Assembly: GCA_021780105.1 (NCBI GenBank)
Contig: JAJXZJ010000064.1
Location: 1 to 64,000, forward strand
Reading direction: 5' to 3'
Length of the DNA stretch: 64,000 nucleotides
Source: a bacterium
GTDB lineage: Bacteria; Verrucomicrobiota; Verrucomicrobiia; Limisphaerales; J093
Made by a program: the position numbers and the translations under genes. A model generated the notes under the pieces. That model had not been told where the DNA came from. It saw only the letters and a list, made by a program, of their open reading frames with translations, and did no database searches. Below are positions 8,199-15,923 of the stretch, in pieces (position 1 is the first letter of the stretch; each line of letters opens with the position of its first letter).

Positions 8199-8963
8199 AT
8201 GAAACACCATTTGCTCCGTCTGCGACTCGTTGGCTGTTCGCTCGCCCTGGCGGCCATGCCCGTCCTTTTGGAGGCTGCGGAGCCGGCGGCCAAGCCGGAC
8301 GCCAAAATCCGTGTGCTTGTGGTCGCCGGCGGGCACGATTACGAAACCAACGCCTTCCTACAGGTGTTCCGCGACAACCCGCAGGTGACGCTGCTCACCG
8401 CGGCGCATCCCGACGCGCAGGACTGGCTCAAGCCCGACAAGGCAAAGGACTGGGACGTGTTGGTGCTTTACGACCTCTGGCAGAAGATCACGGACGAGGA
8501 GAAGGCCGAGTTCATCGCCCGGCTCCAAGAAGGCAAGGGACTGGTGGCACTCCACCATTCGCTGGCCGATTACCAGGACTGGCCGGAGTTCGAGAACATC
8601 ATCGGCGGGCGCTATTACCTGGCGAAACACACCGTCAACGGGGTTGAGCAACCCGCCTCAATCTACCAGCACGGCCTGCATTTCCACGTCCGCGTGGCCA
8701 ACCCGCAACATCCGGTCACCGCCGGCATTCAGGACTTTGACATCGTGGACGAAACCTATGGCCTCTTTGAGGTCGAGCCGCAGACACACGCATTGCTGAT
8801 GACCGACGATCCAACCAGCGGCAAAACCATTGCCTGGGCACGCAACTACGGCGCGGCGCGGGTGGTTTACATCCAGTCGGGCCACGACCATACGGCTTAC
8901 GATAATCCGAACTACCGCCGGCTCGTGACCAACGCGATCCGCTGGGTGGCGCGGCGTGATTGA
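8199..8963 (+). CDS. Exported ThuA-domain protein (class I glutamine-amidotransferase-like)
   Basis: 254 residues from the ATG at 8199; the reading frame also has a TTG 6 bp earlier, which is less likely. An N-terminal Sec signal (MKHHLLRLRLVGCSLALAAM...LEAAE) is followed by a ThuA fold: IRVLVVAGGHDYETNAF, VLVLYDLWQKI, EGKGLVALHHSLADY, the NIIGGRYY block, HVRVANPQHPVTAG, and YIQSGHDHTAYDNPNYRRLV at the end. ThuA-like proteins are linked to trehalose or sugar metabolism and are often exported in Verrucomicrobia and Planctomycetes; the exact reaction is unknown. It ends 8 bp before the DUF1638 gene and the two are probably co-transcribed. Confidence 0.85.
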   Translation: MKHHLLRLRLVGCSLALAAMPVLLEAAEPAAKPDAKIRVLVVAGGHDYETNAFLQVFRDNPQVTLLTAAHPDAQDWLKPDKAKDWDVLVLYDLWQKITDEEKAEFIARLQEGKGLVALHHSLADYQDWPEFENIIGGRYYLAKHTVNGVEQPASIYQHGLHFHVRVANPQHPVTAGIQDFDIVDETYGLFEVEPQTHALLMTDDPTSGKTIAWARNYGAARVVYIQSGHDHTAYDNPNYRRLVTNAIRWVARRD

Positions 8964-8971
8964 CGGGTCGC

Positions 8972-9739
8972 ATGTTTCTCAAAAGCATCGCCTGCGAGAT
9001 TGCTTTTCGCGAAATCTCCTTCGCGGCGGCACGCTCGACCAATATTGTTGAAACCGAGTTTCTCACCCAGGGTCACCACGACCATCCGGCCCTCGGCAAC
9101 CAGGAAATTCAGCGGCGGCTTGACGCCGTGCCCGCCGGCAAATTCGACGCCATCCTCCTCGGTTACGGCCTTTGCAGCAGCATCCTGCCGGGCCTGAACT
9201 CGGCGCACACGCGGCTGGTGGTGCCCCGCGCCCACGACTGCATCACCTGGTTCCTCGGCTCCAAGGAGCGTTACCAGCACTGCTTCACCGCCCGGCCTGG
9301 CACCTATTATTACACCAGCGGCTGGCTCGAATGCCGCACACGCCGCGGCGGCGACCACGCGGCCGGCTACGGCGGCTTCATGCCGGCCAGCGCCAGCGCG
9401 GGCTGGCAGGTCACTTACGATCAGTGGGTGCAGAAATACGGTGAGGAGCAGGCGAAATACCTCGCCGAAGTCATGGGCCAATGGGAGGCGAACTACACCC
9501 ACGGCGTGCTGATTGATTTCGACTTCACCCAACCGTTGCGCCTGCGGGAAAAGGTCCGGCAAATTTGCGCCGACAAGGGCTGGCAGTTTGAAAACGTCGC
9601 CGGCGACCTCGGCCTGTTGCAGCGCTGGCTCGACGGCGATTGGAACGAACGCGAGTTTCTCGTTGTGCCGCCGGGTCGGAAGATCGCCGCCACGTTCGAC
9701 GAGCAAATCATCGGCGTCGCGCCGGCCGCTGAGGACTGA
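8972..9739 (+). CDS. DUF1638 domain protein
   Basis: 255 residues from the ATG at 8972 (MFLKSIACEI), 8 bp after the ThuA stop. The DUF1638 pattern is clear: IACEIAFREI, FLTQGHHDHPALGNQEIQ (with conserved His), AILLGYGLCSS, VVPRAHDCITWFLGSKERY, and LIDFDF. The cysteines and histidines are conserved in the family, which occurs near corrinoid-dependent methyltransferases in other organisms, so a role in corrinoid or C1 chemistry is possible but not established. No signal peptide. It converges on RNase D with a 6-bp gap. Confidence 0.82.
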   Translation: MFLKSIACEIAFREISFAAARSTNIVETEFLTQGHHDHPALGNQEIQRRLDAVPAGKFDAILLGYGLCSSILPGLNSAHTRLVVPRAHDCITWFLGSKERYQHCFTARPGTYYYTSGWLECRTRRGGDHAAGYGGFMPASASAGWQVTYDQWVQKYGEEQAKYLAEVMGQWEANYTHGVLIDFDFTQPLRLREKVRQICADKGWQFENVAGDLGLLQRWLDGDWNEREFLVVPPGRKIAATFDEQIIGVAPAAED

Positions 9740-9745
9740 TCGCGG

Positions 9746-10819
9746 TCAACCTTGCGTGGTGGAGGACTCGAGCAGTTGCCGCTGCCAGGGCAGCAAATCC
9801 TTGGCGTGCGTGTCCCAATCCTGCGCCAGCAGGCTCAACGTCGCGCGGCTGGCGATGAGCGTCGGGTCCAGTCCCAACTGCGCGGCATGGCGATCACGCT
9901 GGCCGTGCAGTTCCTCGATCCGTTTGCGCTGGGCCAGGGTAAACCGGCCGTTGTGGTGCCGGCGCGGCTGCGGCCAGTGCTCCTCCGTCAGCGCCAGAGC
10001 GCGTTCAATCGCCCGGTGAAGCCCATGCCGGCGATGCGGCGACAACCGTGGCGGCACCAGGTTGTCCACGCCGCGTCCTTCCGACGCCTCCGCGGCCAGG
10101 GCCAGCAACTTGTCGTGCGCGATCACAAAGAACGGCGGGCGGTTCGCGTTCACGGCCTCGTGCTCGCGCCAGCGCCACAGCTCGCGCAGCACCGCCAGCC
10201 CGCGCCGGCTGAGACGGTCGGCGCCCTTCAACCGCCAGGCCTCGTCGTGGTTGGTGACGCGCGGCTGTGCGCAGTCGGCAACGAGCTGGGCACAGGCCTG
10301 TTCGTGCCACGCCATCCGGTCCAGCGCGATCAACTGGCCGTGCAGGGCGTCCGCCACCGGCTTGAGGTGGCGCGTGTCGTTCACCGCGTAGGCCAGCATC
10401 CGCGGCGAAAGCGGTCGCAGCGCCCAGTTGGCCTTTTGGGAACTCTTTTCCAGGGTGATGCCGAGAAAGCGATGCACCAGATCGCCCAGACTGAATTGTT
10501 TGATGCCCACCAGCCGCGCGGCGAGCATGGTGTCGAACACCCGCGCCGGCACGAAACCTGGTCCGCGCCGCAGCAGGCGCAGGTCATAATCGGCCCCGTG
10601 AAAGATGAGTTCACGGCCGGCCAGGGTCTGCCAGAGCGGCGTGAGGTCCAGGGAGGCCAGCGGATCAATCAACAAGTCGGCGCCCGGAAAGCTGATCTGG
10701 ATCAGACACAGCTTTTCCGGGTAGGCGTGCAAACTGTCCGCTTCCGTGTCCACGGCCAGCCACGGAGCGGCGCGCAGCGCGGGCAGGATGGCTGCCAGGC
10801 CGTTGGTATTGTCAATCAC
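9746..10819 (-). CDS. rnd: Ribonuclease D
   Basis: A 357-residue 3'-to-5' exoribonuclease for tRNA and structured-RNA 3' ends. The DEDDy exonuclease motifs are present: D24-x-E26 in VDTEADSL, D79 in FHGADYDL, and Y144-x3-D148 in YAVNDTRHL. The HRDC domain follows at about residues 205-285 (LSRRGLAVLRELWRWREHEA..., RPPFFVIAHDKLLALA). The C-terminal region (about 286-357) is basic and variable. The length and domain order match bacterial RNase D. The start at 10819 is consistent with the conserved N-terminus of the family. The gene appears monocistronic. Confidence 0.93.
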   Translation of the reverse strand: MIDNTNGLAAILPALRAAPWLAVDTEADSLHAYPEKLCLIQISFPGADLLIDPLASLDLTPLWQTLAGRELIFHGADYDLRLLRRGPGFVPARVFDTMLAARLVGIKQFSLGDLVHRFLGITLEKSSQKANWALRPLSPRMLAYAVNDTRHLKPVADALHGQLIALDRMAWHEQACAQLVADCAQPRVTNHDEAWRLKGADRLSRRGLAVLRELWRWREHEAVNANRPPFFVIAHDKLLALAAEASEGRGVDNLVPPRLSPHRRHGLHRAIERALALTEEHWPQPRRHHNGRFTLAQRKRIEELHGQRDRHAAQLGLDPTLIASRATLSLLAQDWDTHAKDLLPWQRQLLESSTTQG

Positions 10820-10965
10820 GCCGCAGTCTTAGCGGCGAAGGCACGGAAAATAAAGCGCCATTTCCGCTTTTGACGCGCCGTCCGGGACGCTGAAACGGCG
10901 CATAAGCTTGACGAACTTCGGTGCCGTGCCTTTCATTGCCGCCAGATTCAAGTCCCGTGACATCC

Positions 10966-12441
10966 ATGAACCTTGCGAGTGAGTTCACCGCGTCCGCGCG
11001 CCGGCACCGGAACGTGACCGCCGTGTTCTGGGGCGAGGAGCAGTTTTCCTACAGTCATTTTCTGGCCCAGTCCGCCGCCGTGGCCGCACAGTTGCAAACG
11101 CGCTTCACCGTCCGGCCGGGCGATCGCGTCGGCATCTGGCTAAGGAACTGCCCGGAGTTCATCTCGGCGCTGTTCGGCATCCTGCGGGCGGGCGCCGTGG
11201 TGGTGCCGATCAACAATTTCCTCAAGCCGGACGAGGTCGCCTACATCCTGGCCGACGCCGGCATTGACGTTCTCATCACCGATGCCGGCGCCGACGCCGC
11301 GGTTGCGCACCTGACCGCAACGCGCCCGACGCTGCGTCCGTGGCGCGTGGAGGATTTTCCCCCGGCCGACGCGCCGGACGTGGACGGCCGGCCCGCCATG
11401 GTGACGGACGAACTGGCGGTGATCATTTACACCTCCGGCACCACCGGCCACCCGAAAGGCGCGATGCTCAGTCACGCGAACCTGCTGCACAACGTCGCCA
11501 GTTGCCGCCGGGTGCTGGAGGCCGTGCAGGCGGACCGGTTTGCGCTGGTGCTGCCGATGTTCCACAGCTTCATGCTCACGGTTTGCATCCTGCTGCCGTT
11601 GCTGGTCGGCGGCTCGATCGTGCTGATCAAGTCGCTGAACCAGCCGAAGACCCTGCTGCACGAAATCACGCGGCACTGTGCCACCATCCTGCCGGCCATT
11701 CCGCAGTTGTTTCGCGCGCTGACGCATGTGCCGCCGCCGGACGACCTGACGCTGCGGCTGTGCATCAGCGGTTCCGCGCCGCTGCCGGCGGAGACGCTCC
11801 GGGCGTTTTCGGCGCACTGCGCGGTGCCGTTGCTGGAAGGCTACGGACTGAGCGAAGCCAGCCCCGTGGTGGCCTTGAACCCCATTCACGCGCCTTCCAC
11901 GCCCGGTTCCATCGGCCGGCCAATCCCGGAGGTCGAAATCACCATTCGCGACGACGCGGGCCACGAACTGCCCGACGGCCAGGTGGGCGAACTCTGCGTG
12001 CGCGGCGGCAACGTGATGCTGGGTTACTGGAACCAGCCGGAGGCGACGGCCACAGCGTTGCGCGACGGCTGGCTTTACACGGGCGACATCGGCTTCCGTA
12101 ACCCGGACGGCTTTTTTTTCATCACCGACCGCAAAAAGGACATGCTGCTGGTCAACGGCAACAACGTCTATTCGCGCGAGATTGAGGAGGTCATCTACCA
12201 GTTTCCGGGAGTGCGCGAGGCGGCGGTGATCGGCCGGCCGGACCCCCGGCGCGGCGAGCAACCGGTGGCGTTCGTGGTCATGAACGATGGCGAGCGAATG
12301 GATGACGCCACCTTGATCCATTTTCTGCGCGAGCGGCTGGCGGACTACAAGGTTCCCCGGCACGTCGTCCCCGTGGCGAACCTGCCGCGCAACGCCACCG
12401 GCAAGATTCTCAAGACTGCTTTGCGCGCGCTTCCGGCCTGA
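10966..12441 (+). CDS. Long-chain acyl-CoA ligase / AMP-dependent synthetase
   Basis: 491 residues from the ATG at 10966 (MNLASEFTASARRH); a GTG 45 bp upstream is in frame but the added residues are not family-like. ANL-superfamily motifs: P-loop A3 YTSGTTGHPKGAMLSH, A5 GYGLSEASP, A7 YTGDIG, A8 DRKKDMLLVNGNNVYSREIE, and the catalytic lysine motif A10 PRNATGKILK at the C-terminus. It activates a carboxylate (probably fatty acid) to acyl-AMP and then acyl-CoA. The substrate could instead be another medium- or long-chain acid. No partner genes for fatty-acid oxidation lie next to it. Confidence 0.9.
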   Translation: MNLASEFTASARRHRNVTAVFWGEEQFSYSHFLAQSAAVAAQLQTRFTVRPGDRVGIWLRNCPEFISALFGILRAGAVVVPINNFLKPDEVAYILADAGIDVLITDAGADAAVAHLTATRPTLRPWRVEDFPPADAPDVDGRPAMVTDELAVIIYTSGTTGHPKGAMLSHANLLHNVASCRRVLEAVQADRFALVLPMFHSFMLTVCILLPLLVGGSIVLIKSLNQPKTLLHEITRHCATILPAIPQLFRALTHVPPPDDLTLRLCISGSAPLPAETLRAFSAHCAVPLLEGYGLSEASPVVALNPIHAPSTPGSIGRPIPEVEITIRDDAGHELPDGQVGELCVRGGNVMLGYWNQPEATATALRDGWLYTGDIGFRNPDGFFFITDRKKDMLLVNGNNVYSREIEEVIYQFPGVREAAVIGRPDPRRGEQPVAFVVMNDGERMDDATLIHFLRERLADYKVPRHVVPVANLPRNATGKILKTALRALPA

Positions 12442-12537
12442 GCCGGCGCGCCCCAACGCCGCCTTGCGGTTTTAACCGGCTAGCAGCCAGCCGCTTATAA
12501 GCCTGTCAAGTCATTACCTTCAGCGGCGCTTTCCCTG

Positions 12538-12567
12538 TTGACGCTCCCCTTTTAGCCCCCGTAAACT
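12538..12567 (+). promoter_or_regulatory. Candidate promoter of the DUF5679-NDK operon
   Basis: TTGACG (12538-12543, 5/6 to -35) and TAAACT (12562-12567, 4/6 to -10) are spaced by 18 bp, about 50 bp before the DUF5679 ATG. Confidence 0.4.
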
Positions 12568-12583
12568 ATCGCCACTACGAAAT

Positions 12584-12607
12584 CGGCGTCGGAAGCGCCG
12601 GTTTTTT
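12584..12607 (+). terminator. Terminator-like stem-loop in the leader of the DUF5679 gene
   Basis: A CGGCG/CGCCG stem with a TCGGAAG loop (12584-12600) is followed by GTTTTTT (12601-12607). It is directly in front of the GGAG ribosome site (12608-12611) of the gene starting at 12619 and downstream of the candidate promoter. It may be the end of the upstream acyl-CoA-ligase transcript or an intrinsic attenuator in the leader. Confidence 0.45.
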
Positions 12608-12618
12608 GGAGATCGCTT

Positions 12619-12822
12619 ATGGCTGAAGGTTATTGCGTCAAATGCAAAGCTAAAAAAGAGATCGCCGATGCGGTCGAGGAAGTCATGAAAAACGGCCGCA
12701 AGGCCACGAAGGGTCGTTGCCCGACCTGTGGCACGGTCATGTTCAAAATACTCGGCGGCAAGGCCGTGCCGCCGCCATCCGCCTCCGCGCCGACAACCCC
12801 GGCGCCCGAAACCAAACCCTGA
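12619..12822 (+). CDS. DUF5679 zinc-ribbon protein
   Basis: 67 residues. Two CxxC knuckles (YCVKCK near residue 6 and RCPTCG near residue 36) with the MKNGRKATKG segment define the DUF5679 domain; a low-complexity Pro/Ala/Thr tail follows (about residues 48-67). Zinc binding is inferred from the four cysteines. A GGAG ribosome site 7 nt before the ATG supports the start. Function is unknown; proteins of this domain are short nucleic-acid or ribosome-associated candidates. The tandem NDK gene starts 50 bp downstream on the same strand. Confidence 0.82.
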   Translation: MAEGYCVKCKAKKEIADAVEEVMKNGRKATKGRCPTCGTVMFKILGGKAVPPPSASAPTTPAPETKP

Positions 12823-12872
12823 AACCCGCCGCCCGCGCTCGCGGACCGGTGAAGTTTTGCCCAAACTCGTCT

Positions 12873-14045
12873 ATGCCTGTCCAATTGGCTTACGCCATCA
12901 TCACTCCTTATTCGCTTCACAAGTCGCGCACCGGCGGCATCATTGCCCGGCTGGTGGCCCGTTCGGGGCTGGAAATGGCCGCGGCCCGCATGTTTGCCCC
13001 CAGCCAGGAACTGATCCGGCAATACGCCGACAGCATTGTTTCCGCGCAAAACCCGCAGGATCGCCGCGTCCAGGAGCTACTCAAGGATTACATTCTGAGA
13101 AGTTTCGCCCCCGATCCCAAGACCGGCCGCCGGCGTCGCGTCATGGTGCTGCTCTTCCGCGGCGAGGATGCCGTCCAAAAAATCCGCTCCGTGGTCGGCA
13201 ACTTTGGCATCCACCAGCTCGGCGGCGAAACGATCCGCGACACCTACGGCGATCTGATCATGGACGAAAACGGCCAGGTCCGCTACTTCGAGCCGGCCGT
13301 GCTGGCCGCGCCCACGCCGGAGGAGGCGGCGTTCAAGCTCAAGCTCTGGACGCGGTTTTCGGACACCGACGGCGGCGTGGTCGACAACGCCATTGCCTAT
13401 GAGCCTTCCGAGACGCCCCAGCGAACGCTGGTGTTGTTGAAGCCGGACAATTTTCGGTTCGCCTCCGGCCGGCCGGGCAACATGATTGATTTCTTCTCGC
13501 GCACCGGCCTGTTCATTGTGGGCATCAAGGTCCATCAAATGAGCGTGGCCGAGGCCATGGAATTTTACGGGCCGGTTCGTGAAACCCTGCGCAAGAACCT
13601 CGGCACCGTGTTCGGCGCGCGTGCCCGCGAGGTGCTCGAAAAGGAATTCGGCCTGACCATCCCCAACGCCGAGGAACAACACCTCGGCGAAATCCTCGGC
13701 CCCATTTTCGGCGAACGCCAGTTCGAGAACATTGTCCGCTTCATGTCCGGCCGCAGCCCCAGCGAATGCGAGCCGTCCCTGATGACGCAGCCGGGCACCG
13801 AAAAATGCATCGCCCTCATCTACGAAGGCGTCAACGCCGTCCGGAAGATTCGCGACGTGCTCGGCCCCACCGATCCCACGAAGGCGCCGGTCGGCTCCAT
13901 CCGGCGCGAGTTCGGATCGAACATCATGATCAACGCCGCCCACGCCAGCGATTCGCCCGAGAGCGCGCGCCGCGAGATGAACATCGTCAAGGTGGGCGAA
14001 AATAATTTCAAACGCCTCGCCGAGGAGTTCTACGGCCGGGCGTAA
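12873..14045 (+). CDS. Tandem nucleoside-diphosphate-kinase-like protein
   Basis: 390 residues from the ATG at 12873 (MPVQLAYAIITPYSL), chosen because the upstream in-frame codons overlap the zinc-ribbon gene and lack similarity. Two NDK folds in series. The first (about 1-145) has AYAIITPYSLHKSRTGGII and the GEDAVQKIRSVVG and GETIRDTYG motifs but lacks the NxxHgSDS phospho-histidine motif. The second (about 175-385) has TLVLLKPDNF, GVNAVRKIRDVLGPTDP, and the catalytic loop NAAHASDSPESA with H357. The family transfers gamma-phosphate between nucleoside triphosphates. Single-domain NDKs are about 140 residues, so the first domain is probably structural or regulatory. Transcription ends at the terminator at 14076-14108. 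Confidence 0.82.
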   Translation: MPVQLAYAIITPYSLHKSRTGGIIARLVARSGLEMAAARMFAPSQELIRQYADSIVSAQNPQDRRVQELLKDYILRSFAPDPKTGRRRRVMVLLFRGEDAVQKIRSVVGNFGIHQLGGETIRDTYGDLIMDENGQVRYFEPAVLAAPTPEEAAFKLKLWTRFSDTDGGVVDNAIAYEPSETPQRTLVLLKPDNFRFASGRPGNMIDFFSRTGLFIVGIKVHQMSVAEAMEFYGPVRETLRKNLGTVFGARAREVLEKEFGLTIPNAEEQHLGEILGPIFGERQFENIVRFMSGRSPSECEPSLMTQPGTEKCIALIYEGVNAVRKIRDVLGPTDPTKAPVGSIRREFGSNIMINAAHASDSPESARREMNIVKVGENNFKRLAEEFYGRA

Positions 14046-14075
14046 CCCGGAACGACACGACTATTGCTTTCCCAC

Positions 14076-14108
14076 GGGCGCCGCGCCGAACGGCGCCCGC
14101 GCTTTTTT
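14076..14108 (+). terminator. Rho-independent terminator after the tandem NDK gene
   Basis: An 8-bp stem GGGCGCCG/CGGCGCCC with a 7-nt loop (14076-14098) is followed by GCGC and six T (14103-14108), 30 bp after the stop codon. Confidence 0.85.
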
Positions 14109-14221
14109 CCGGCCGTGGCCAGATTCCGCTTGGCGATGGCGCCTGTGCCGGGTAAAGACGGAGCGTTCCCGCCTACTGGCGCCGGTCTTCCGTTTGCGCC
14201 GGGAAAGCCGGGTTGACGCCC

Positions 14222-15616
14222 ATGACTGTTGCAACCTCCGACAATGCCGCCGCCGCACCCTGGTGGCGCCAGATGAACGGCTATTGCTGGTTCGTCCTGT
14301 TCGTCGCCACCGCCGCCTGGTCCTTCGACTGCCTCGGCCAGCGGATTTTCACCCTCGCGCGCATCCCGGCGCTGACCGCATTAATGCACGGCGCGGCGAG
14401 CGGCGAAGTCCAGGCCGCCGGCAAACAGGTCACCGCCATCTTCCTCGTCGGCTGGGGCATCGGCGGGATGATCTTCGGCCCGCTGGGCGACCGCCACGGC
14501 CGGGCGCGCATGTTGTCCGTCACGATCCTGCTTTACTCGCTCTGCACCGGCCTTACGTTCTTCAGCCAGACGTGGTGGGATTTCACCCTGTTCCGTTTTC
14601 TGACCGGCGTCGGCGTGGGCGGGGTCTTTGGCCTTGCCGTCTCGCTCGTGGCGGAAACCATGCCCAACGGCGCGCGCACCGCGGCGCTCGGCCTGCTGCA
14701 GGTACTCTCCGCCGGCGGCAACATCCTCGCCGGCCTGTTGAAGCTGCTCATTGACCGCCTTGAAACCGGGCACGTCATCGGCGCCGGCACAAGCTGGCGC
14801 TGGATGTTCCTGCTTGGCACGCTCCCGGCGATCCTGGTCATCTTCATCCAGAAATACCTCCACGAACCCGAACGCTGGCTGCAGCTCAAGGCGCAGGGAC
14901 GCCTGCCCGCCGCCGGCATCCTGACGCCCTATCGCCTGTTGTTGAAGGAGGCACGCTGGCGAAAAAGCCTCGTCGTCGGCTCTGTGATCGCGTCCACCGG
15001 CGTCATCGGCCTTTGGGCGATTGGCGAGTATGCCGTGGACCTCCAGAAGAGCGTTTTCGGCAATTACTATCGCCAGGCTGGCGTGCCCGCGGCGGAGGTC
15101 AGCGCCAAGGTGGCCAACGCCATCACCTGGGCCTACCTCTTCTCCCAATTCGGCGCCGCCGCCGGCATGGCTTGGTTTACGCGTCTCGCGAGCAAGTGGG
15201 GCCGGCGACCGGCCTTCGCCGTCGGCTTCTCCGCGGCGCTCGTTTCCACGGTGCTGGTCTATTGGAAGATGAACGATCCCCTTTCCGCGCTGGGAATGAT
15301 GTTCATCATGAGCGGCTGCCAGCTCGCGGTGTTTGCCGGCTTTTCCATTTATTTGCCGGAACTTTTCCCCAGCCGGCTCCGCAGCACGGGCACCTCGTTC
15401 TGCTACAACCTCGGCCGGTTTGGCGCCGCCGTCGGCAGCTTCTTCTCCGCCGAACTGGCCACGCGGGTGTTCGGCGGCTACGGCTCGCCGCTGATGGAAC
15501 GCTACTCCGCGATGACCATGTGCGTCATTTTCCTCGCCGGCCTCGCGATCCTGCCCTTCGCACCCGAAACCAGGGGCCAGCCGCTGCCGGAGGAAGAACC
15601 CTCGGCGGTCAAGTAA
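14222..15616 (+). CDS. MFS transporter
   Basis: 464 residues from the ATG at 14222 (MTVATSDNAAAAPWWRQMNGY); a TTG 9 bp earlier is in frame. About 12 hydrophobic segments. The MFS signature between the second and third helices is FGPLGDRHGRARM, with the related motif TRLASKWGRRPAF in the second half. It ends with ETRGQPLPEE, the motif seen in sugar-porter and related organic-solute MFS proteins. The substrate is unknown. It follows the terminator of the NDK gene and is probably monocistronic. Confidence 0.82.
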   Translation: MTVATSDNAAAAPWWRQMNGYCWFVLFVATAAWSFDCLGQRIFTLARIPALTALMHGAASGEVQAAGKQVTAIFLVGWGIGGMIFGPLGDRHGRARMLSVTILLYSLCTGLTFFSQTWWDFTLFRFLTGVGVGGVFGLAVSLVAETMPNGARTAALGLLQVLSAGGNILAGLLKLLIDRLETGHVIGAGTSWRWMFLLGTLPAILVIFIQKYLHEPERWLQLKAQGRLPAAGILTPYRLLLKEARWRKSLVVGSVIASTGVIGLWAIGEYAVDLQKSVFGNYYRQAGVPAAEVSAKVANAITWAYLFSQFGAAAGMAWFTRLASKWGRRPAFAVGFSAALVSTVLVYWKMNDPLSALGMMFIMSGCQLAVFAGFSIYLPELFPSRLRSTGTSFCYNLGRFGAAVGSFFSAELATRVFGGYGSPLMERYSAMTMCVIFLAGLAILPFAPETRGQPLPEEEPSAVK

Positions 15617-15923
15617 GCGGGCTTCCCCCGCAAGGGCGCCAGGAGGGCGGCGAACCGCAATGACGCCAATAACGGGACATTCCGAAACCCGGCTCGCACC
15701 AGGCTGCGGTGGCCGCCGGCCGGTCATCGCCTGCCGCGACCCAGACCGCCACGGACCGCCCGAAGTCCGCTTCGACGGCACGCGCGCCAGTGTCTTTGAA
15801 TCCCGACGACTGGTGTGCGTCGAACTTGCACCGCGCAGGCGTCAGGGAACGATGTTCGGCGAGCACGCCGGAATGACCGTGGTTGGCGCCAGCGCCAGTC
15901 TGCGCTAAACAAAACTGCAAACG
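15617..15923. other. Intergenic region without a supported gene
   Basis: About 300 bp between the MFS gene and the secreted hydrolase. The open frames in both directions have no recognisable domains and mostly mirror one another. I see no clear promoter, terminator or RNA gene. Confidence 0.5.

Noticed and set aside
11140-12456. A 438-codon minus-strand open frame
   Set aside because: Antisense to the acyl-CoA ligase; rich in Arg/His/Gln without any domain.
14381-15781. A 466-codon minus-strand open frame
   Set aside because: Antisense to the MFS transporter, with no domain and no start signal.
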